From CAYFQV01 sp964654185 (GTDB taxonomy: Bacteria > Spirochaetota > Spirochaetia > DSM-27196 > PWMO01), in the NCBI GenBank assembly GCA_964654185.1, contig CAZZIE010000039.1, positions 1-32,775 of the forward strand: 32,775 nt of DNA. Reading direction: 5' to 3'. Made by a program: the position numbers and the translations under genes. The notes under the pieces are model-generated. The model was not told where the DNA came from. It did not search any database and was given only the letters and a program-made list of their open reading frames with translations. This document shows positions 31,775 through 32,775 of this stretch, piece after piece (positions within the stretch are counted from its first letter, which is position 1; every line of letters starts with the position of its first letter).

Positions 31775-32775
31775 ATGGCAAAGGCATCGCAATCCGGCGG
31801 CGGAACGCAGACCCAGAGTCGCAAGGGCTCGGGGCACCGGAAGGAGCTTTCCGGTCGCCAGAAGGCTGCCATTTTCCTTGTGACGCTTGGTTCCGAGATC
31901 TCTTCGGAGATCTTCAAGCACCTGCGTGAAGATGAAATAGAGTCGCTCACGTTCGAGATTGCCCGTCTTGAGAACATAGAGTCGGAGGACCGCGACAACG
32001 TCCTGCAGGAGTTCCAGGAGCTCATGATGGCGCAGGACTTCATCACCACCGGCGGGATCGACTACGCCCGGGAGCTTCTGGAGAAGTCACTCGGGTCGCA
32101 GAAGGCGGTGGACATTATCAATCGCCTCACGTCGAGCCTGCAGGTGCGCCCCTTCGACTTCATCCGGCGAACCGACCCGACCCATTTGCTGAACTTCATC
32201 CAGCAGGAGCATCCTCAGACCATTGCCCTCATCCTGGCGTACCTGGAGCCGCAGAAGGCGTCCATCATTCTGGGGAGTCTCCCCCACGAGGTGCAGTCGG
32301 ACGTGGCGAAGCGGATCTCCACCATGGACCGTACCTCGCCGGAGGTTCTGCGCGAGGTCGAGCGTGTCCTGGAGAAGAAGCTCTCCACCCTTTCGAGCGA
32401 GGACTACACCGCTGCCGGCGGCGTAGAGAGCATTGTCGAGATTCTCAACCTGGTCGACCGGTCGACGGAGAAGTCGATTATTGAGTCTCTTGAAGAGGAA
32501 GACCCGGAACTTGCCGAAGAAATAAAGAAGAGAATGTTCGTCTTCGAGGACATCGTCATGCTCGACGATCGCGCCATCCAGAAGGTGCTGCGGGAGGTCG
32601 ATACCACCGAGCTCGCCAAGGCGCTCAAGTCGGTGGACACCGAGGTGCAGGACAAGATCTTCCGGAACATGTCCAAGAGGGCGGCGACGCTCCTCAAGGA
32701 GGACATGGAGTACATGGGTCCCATCCGGATGAAGGATGTGGAGGAGTCGCAGCAGAAGATCGTATCGATCATTCG
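31775..32775 (+). CDS. fliG: Flagellar motor switch protein FliG, 3' end cut by window
   Basis: 333 codons visible; the family is about 340 residues, so roughly ten are missing. FliG forms the upper C ring, binding FliF and transmitting torque from the stator. Seen: SGRQKAAIFLVTLGSEISSEIF (N domain), EHPQTIALILAYLEP (the EHPQ motif of the middle domain), and MFVFEDIVMLDDRAIQKVLREVD plus LAKALK and KRAATLLKEDMEYMGPIR (C domain with the charged torque helix). A K/Q/S/G-rich start of about 25 residues precedes the fold. GGAGGA ends the fliF gene 8 nt before the ATG. Confidence 0.96.
   Translation, partial: MAKASQSGGGTQTQSRKGSGHRKELSGRQKAAIFLVTLGSEISSEIFKHLREDEIESLTFEIARLENIESEDRDNVLQEFQELMMAQDFITTGGIDYARELLEKSLGSQKAVDIINRLTSSLQVRPFDFIRRTDPTHLLNFIQQEHPQTIALILAYLEPQKASIILGSLPHEVQSDVAKRISTMDRTSPEVLREVERVLEKKLSTLSSEDYTAAGGVESIVEILNLVDRSTEKSIIESLEEEDPELAEEIKKRMFVFEDIVMLDDRAIQKVLREVDTTELAKALKSVDTEVQDKIFRNMSKRAATLLKEDMEYMGPIRMKDVEESQQKIVSII

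Noticed and set aside
29824..32049. A long open frame (over 700 codons) on the minus strand across fliE-fliF-fliG, and similar ones opposite recN, GH57, hslU and the cheW region.
   Set aside because: They lie opposite clearly conserved genes, have no recognisable motifs, and arise from the codon bias of a GC-rich genome.
1..32775. tRNA genes, insertion sequences, prophage or other mobile elements.
   Set aside because: None seen: no transposase-like protein, no terminal repeats, no tRNA signature in any gap. The two Xer proteins are housekeeping recombinases by motif and context.

Overview
The window looks like a GC-rich spirochaete chromosome segment (GC well above 55% by eye). The strongest argument is gene order. 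A cheW - aminotransferase-fold - nadK - recN block, a short dcw division cluster (mraZ, rsmH, ftsL, murF, mraY, ftsW, ftsQ, ftsA, ftsZ), then xerD / lipoprotein / dprA / xerC / hslV / hslU, and then flgB-flgC-fliE-fliF-fliG follow one another on one strand. This is the arrangement I recall from Treponema and relatives. No species can be named from the sequence alone.

Layout. Positions 1-50 are the 3' end of a 5S rRNA gene with a T-rich tail. About 80 bp downstream lies a second element that keeps both arms of the 5S closing helix around an unrelated structured interior. From 333 to 2158 on the minus strand is an RsmF/NSUN-type RNA m5C methyltransferase that appears split into a catalytic gene and a separate PUA-like gene overlapping by 4 nt. 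Everything from 2221 onward is on the plus strand: a multi-TM membrane protein, CheW, a DegT-fold protein without the PLP lysine, NAD kinase and RecN. Next come three cell-envelope or hypothetical genes (a helical cytoplasmic protein, a membrane-anchored propeller-like protein, a degenerate M23 protein), a zinc-ribbon methyltransferase, and a DUF4912 / GH57 glycogen-branching pair behind its own promoter.

The division and flagellar part (14163-32775) starts at a strong sigma-70-type promoter. Three 10-bp-phased TGGGN-type half-sites overlap it, the expected MraZ autoregulatory operator. Most downstream genes overlap by 1-17 nt or are separated by a few bases, so much of the stretch may be one transcription unit reinforced by internal promoters. 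murD, murG, murC, ftsI and ddl are absent from the cluster. Both Xer recombinases needed for chromosome dimer resolution are present, separated by a TPR lipoprotein gene and dprA. The HslUV protease pair closes that block. After a 125-bp gap holding a weak sigma-28-like match and a leader hairpin, the flagellar rod / MS-ring / switch genes begin. The window ends inside fliG, roughly ten codons before its expected stop.

A recurring theme is GC-rich simple-sequence expansion. It appears as a perfect-period 8-bp tandem array (11 units) between two genes, a 38-bp repeated spacer, an 18-bp triplication of a stop/Shine-Dalgarno cassette, and low-complexity insertions or tails inside otherwise conserved proteins (RsmF, the DegT-like protein, DprA, XerC, HslU, FliE). 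I see no insertion sequence, prophage, CRISPR array or tRNA. No wholly new multi-gene system is evident. The most unusual items are the 5S-stem element, the split RsmF, the lysine-less DegT protein beside cheW, and the tandem repeats.
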